Assembly (NCBI RefSeq): GCF_050947335.1
Contig: NC_134989.1
Span: 2,783,501 to 2,847,500 of the forward strand
Direction: 5' to 3'
DNA length: 64,000 nucleotides
Source: Megachile rotundata
Taxonomy: Eukaryota; Arthropoda; Insecta; Hymenoptera; Megachilidae
The notes below the pieces were generated by a model. It was given only the letters and a program-made list of their open reading frames with translations, searched no databases and was not told where the DNA came from. Position 1 is the first letter of the stretch; each line of letters opens with the position of its first letter. The position numbers and the translations under genes were made by a program. Positions 60,791 to 64,000 of this stretch are shown piece by piece.

Positions 60791-61383
60791 AACCGTGTTT
60801 ATGATCGAAAAGTGGCCGTTGAGGATGAAGCGAAAATTAACTCTAAATTTATGGCAAGACATGTAGTAAAATTAATAATTGGAAAAACCCGAAATATTTT
60901 AACTCAAGAACGGCTGCCTAATGGACCGATCATAAATAAACTTTCGAAATCCTCACCCATATGTACCGTCGTACGGAACAGAAGTTATTTTGATAAACGC
61001 ATTGTAAGACTGTGAGGTTCACCTAGTAAAATAGGTTGGTTGCGTTTGAAAAATATTCAAAGGTTTTAATTGTATCCTGGCAAAAGACAATACAAGAATG
61101 TCTTCGAGGACACCCCTGTTGGTATGATCGTTGTGTAGGACACTTGGGCCTGGAGAAACTTCCCTTAAGAAGGGGAACTGACAAAATGCACATGGCCTGC
61201 TTCGACTATTCGTCAATTTCTATTTTTTAACAGCATCTTAATGATTTTCGTAATTTAATTAAAATAAGATCCATCATTTTGACGTGTTCCATAAATCAAA
61301 CGTTAATATCAGATTCTTAGTTAGAAGACATTGGAGATAAGTAAAAAATAATAGTACTCTTTTTAATTTCTTTTAAACTACTA

Positions 61384-61482
61384 TACGAAGCTTCAAACCC
61401 CAATTCTGCAAAGAGAAACCTTAATCAGAATCATGTCAGCTACCCCCTGTTTCAGACACCTACACTAGTTATGAGACACCCT
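61384..61482. mobile_element. Scrap of the CAGGGTG foldback family
   Basis: Matches the right arm of 44777-46702 from CGAAGCTTCAAACCCC to the terminus (ACACTAGTTATGAGACACCC), about 80% by eye. Confidence 0.65.
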
Positions 61483-62370
61483 TATATCTCTTTGTGGTTT
61501 GAAAGAACGTCTGAACACTTTCTATTCTACATGACAAATGAAGCAACTGCTTACTCTGTGTTTATTACCATGGTTTTCAGTAACAGTCTCAGGCCCTTAT
61601 ACCTGATGGCGCCAGTAAAGTTCTTAAGCGAACAATAAACACTGTTTCTCATTGTTAGATTCAGCTTTGATAATAATAATTTACTAATAATTCAACAAAA
61701 GACATTTAAAATTCATTAATTTCAAATTAAAGGGTATAGCCGGATAAGGTGGTCAAATGTGCCCTTGAGTCGAATTTGAGACCCAACTCGTCAGTCGGTA
61801 GCATATCCCAAAAAAACACCTCACACCAAGTTTCAACCCCCTATCTCATCCGTGGGGGTAGTAAAAGGGAAAAAACGAAATTCCGGTATTTGGCCCTTTT
61901 TGCCTATTTAATTTCGTACAAAAATTCTGAAAAAATTCTAAAACATTGAGGTCCGGATAGCGCATCTTACAGAATTTTTTCAGATTTTTTGATCGCAAAC
62001 TGTAGTCGTGAAAAATCAAAAACCGAAAAAAAATCCGAAAAAATGCGATTTTTTAGTGAAGATGTCGGAGCACTACTTTTATATTAATGTGGTAGTTAGG
62101 TATTAGTACAACTATTATTCTCTAATTTTTTCAGATTTTTCGGTGAGGTGCGCCGTAGTTAAAAAAATCAAAAACCGATTTTTTCGCGCGAAAAACTAAC
62201 TTCTGCTTTGAATTTTTATGCCATTTTCCCATAAAAGATGCATTAAGTAATTTTAAGAGGATTCACGTTCACACAATTGATCTATGGATTACAACAATGC
62301 AATTAACGTAATTAATTAGTTTTATGGTACGTTCTTTATATACTTAAATGTTTGAAGGGCTTTCAACAAC

Positions 62371-62450
62371 ATCGGTGGCGCAGCGGTTATGGCGTCTGAC
62401 TCATAAACCGCTGCATACTTTTTTTGACGCGGGTTCGATCCCACCCGACC
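62371..62450 (+). pseudogene. tRNA-Met-like sequence, left palindrome arm
   Basis: The 5' half GTGGCGCAGCGGTTATGGCG followed by TCTGACTCATAA closely resembles an elongator tRNA-Met (A box TGGCGCAGCGG, anticodon loop CTCATAA). The 3' part GGGTTCGATCCC is a good B box. The anticodon stem does not pair (TCTGA against ACCGC), the T stem has only three pairs, and the acceptor ends do not match. Instead GCAGCGGTT pairs with AACCGCTGC. A long T run follows. It is not a functional tRNA but keeps Pol III promoter boxes, like a tRNA-derived SINE head. Confidence 0.8.
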
Positions 62451-63343
62451 TTACATTTTTTTTTCTTTTTTTTTTTCTTTAAATTGTTAATTTTTTTAAT
62501 TCTAATTATAGAACAATGAGTGTTACTTATTTAAAAACATTTCTAACGCACTTTAGATATATTTCAAGGTTTGTTTTTTTTTTCATTGGGGAAAAGGATT
62601 TATTTACGCACAGTCTATACGTTCTTAGACTAGCGTGGGACTCCTACGTTAATCGCAGACTATCCAGTAAAGCCCCAACTACCTGTTGAAATAAAAATAA
62701 TTGTAAGTATTTTGATTACATGTCTTAATTGTGCTACGATTTTATATATTTTTATTTTTAAACATTTTATTTTTCGTAACTTATCACTTTCCATTGTTGA
62801 AGAAATACTATGTCAAATGTATCCGTCGTCATTGCTGCCTTCATTTGTAACAGGTATCACTTGCTCTGTTTGACATATTTTGCTTAATATTGTACATCCT
62901 GATTATTTCAAGGATGAATTGAATTAACCATTTTTCAAACATCAAGTTTACAACATCCCGACGTACAATGGTCGGATACCTGAGTAGGAAAAAACCTAAT
63001 CTTCAACTATTCAAGATTAACAAAATGCTTATAACAACAAGTAATAGACATAATTCTATTACTTAGTTACCAGAAATGAAGTATTTAAAAATTGTACTGA
63101 TATATGCACTCAACTGAAAATTTATAAACTTGTAGCACAATTAAGATATATAATCAAAATGTTCCACAATTATTTTTATATGAATTTAAAGTTGTCAAAG
63201 TTTTTCAAGTTAAAAAAAAGCAAACCTTGAAATATTTCTAAAGTGCGTTAGAAATGTTTTTAAATAAGTAACACTCATTGTTCTATAATTAGAATTAAAA
63301 AAATTAACAATTTAAAGAAAAAAAAAAAAGAAAAAAAATGTAA

Positions 63344-63423
63344 GGTCGGGTGGGATCGAACCCGCGTCAAAAAAAGTATGCAGCGGTTTATGAGTCAGAC
63401 GCCATAACCGCTGCGCCACCGAT
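63344..63423 (-). pseudogene. tRNA-Met-like sequence, right palindrome arm
   Basis: Exact mirror of 62371-62450 on the other strand, with no differences in the 80 nt. Pol III boxes in the two arms would drive transcription towards each other into the loop. The following A-rich tract (complement of the T run) differs from the left arm in run lengths (12 and 8 against 11 and 9). Confidence 0.8.
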
Positions 63424-64000
63424 GTTGTTGAAAGCCCTTCAAACATTTAAGTATATAAAGAACGTACCATAAAACTAATTAATTACGTTAATTGCATTGT
63501 TGTAATCCATAGATCAATTGTGTGAACGTGAATCCTCTTAAAATTACTTAATGCATCTTTTATGGGAAAATGGCATAAAAATTCAAAGCAGAAGTTAGTT
63601 TTTCGCGCGAAAAAATCGGTTTTTGATTTTTTTAACTACGGCGCACCTCACCGAAAAATCTGAAAAAATTAGAGAATAATAGTTGTACTAATACCTAACT
63701 ACCACATTAATATAAAAGTAGTGCTCCGACATCTTCACTAAAAAATCGCATTTTTTCGGATTTTTTTTCGGTTTTTGATTTTTCACGACTACAGTTTGCG
63801 ATCAAAAAATCTGAAAAAATTCTGTAAGATGCGCTATCCGGACCTCAATGTTTTAGAATTTTTTCAGAATTTTTGTACGAAATTAAATAGGCAAAAAGGG
63901 CCAAAAACCGGAATTTCGTTTTTTCCCTTTTACTACCCCCACGGATGAGATAGAGGGTTGAAACTTGGTGTGAGGTGTTTTTTTGGGATATGCTACCGAC

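Larger units (their letters stand above)
58458..64000 (-). other. Intron or 5' region upstream of the KIND exon
   Basis: Contains the Tc1 element (58662-60283), an LTR-like block (60540-60790), a CAGGGTG-family scrap (61384-61482) and the giant palindrome (61731 onwards). 60790-61380 has short plus-strand ORFs (60761-61015, 61036-61230) with no motif, and no KIND-like reading on the minus strand. Confidence 0.5.
61731..64000. mobile_element. Giant palindromic element with tRNA-like arms (right end outside window)
   Basis: The left arm runs from 61731 (AGGGTATAGCCGGATAAGG, preceded by TTAA at 61727-61730) to about 62582; the right arm runs from about 63212 past the window end. Position 61794 pairs with 64000, so the mirror point is 62897 and the missing outer end should lie about 63 bp beyond the window. 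Arms differ only at rare sites (e.g. one base in CCGGTATTTGG, one in CAACCCCCTATC, and compensating A-run lengths). The ~630-bp loop keeps weaker inverted similarity (GTGCTAC around 62731 and GTAGCAC around 63132) with an offset. No transposase ORF is present. TTAA would suggest piggyBac- or Kolobok-type mobility; this is inference because the second flank is unseen. Confidence 0.85.

Noticed and set aside
62371..62450. Functional tRNA-Met gene
   Set aside because: The anticodon stem, T stem and acceptor stem do not form. Only Pol III boxes and the tRNA-Met-like 5' half remain.
61731..64000. Palindrome as a pure assembly or fold-back read artefact
   Set aside because: The arms have a few base differences, different A-run lengths, and a loop with older, offset inverted similarity, which suggests a real element. 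Not fully excluded without reads.
1..64000. CRISPR arrays, bacterial operons, rRNA
   Set aside because: No regularly spaced identical repeats with unique spacers, no prokaryotic gene layout and no rRNA-like stretch; the DNA is clearly eukaryotic with introns and Pol III genes.

Overview
The window is AT-rich insect genomic DNA. The (TTAGG)n runs, the many mariner/Tc1 elements and the general repeat style suggest an insect, perhaps a hymenopteran such as an ant, bee or wasp; the order is inference. Almost all of the window appears to lie inside one large gene on the minus strand. Seven coding exons can be joined with consistent splice sites and reading phases: 58457-58293, 37384-36498, 35729-35352, 21253-21073, 5474-5373, 1942-1722 and 393-255. 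Together they encode 691 codons: the C-terminal half of a KIND domain, a Gln/His/Pro-rich linker with two SH3-ligand motifs, a short conserved stretch with GPEFV, the FERM F1 lobe and the start of the F2 lobe. That order is typical of PTPN13/FRMPD2-type scaffold proteins. The 5' end lies to the right of the window. The rest of FERM and any PDZ or phosphatase domains lie to the left.

The introns are large (up to about 21 kb) and full of other material. Intron 5475-21072 holds four intact tRNA-Glu genes on the opposite strand (three TTC, one CTC), a tRNA-Glu 5' fragment, a clean solo LTR with a CTCAT duplication, a piggyBac-like MITE, a wrecked LINE, and several TIR elements. Intron 21254-35351 holds two related ~2.4 kb repeats (family R1; a third copy, 15175-17584, is in the previous intron), a short R1 palindrome copy, a (TTAGG)n inverted repeat and transposase debris. 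Intron 37385-58292 holds copies of a TACAGTG-ended TIR family, a 1.9 kb CAGGGTG-ended foldback element and an internally deleted mariner.

To the right of the KIND exon sits a 1.62 kb Tc1 element with IR/DR-type ends and an almost intact DD34E transposase, then a very long palindrome (61731 to beyond 64000) whose two arms each carry a tRNA-Met-like sequence with Pol III boxes.

The observations most worth a second look are the tRNA-like sequence inside the palindrome arms, the evidence that the two arms of each R1 palindrome share private substitutions (arm-to-arm homogenisation), and the tRNA-Glu cluster antisense to a KIND-FERM gene.
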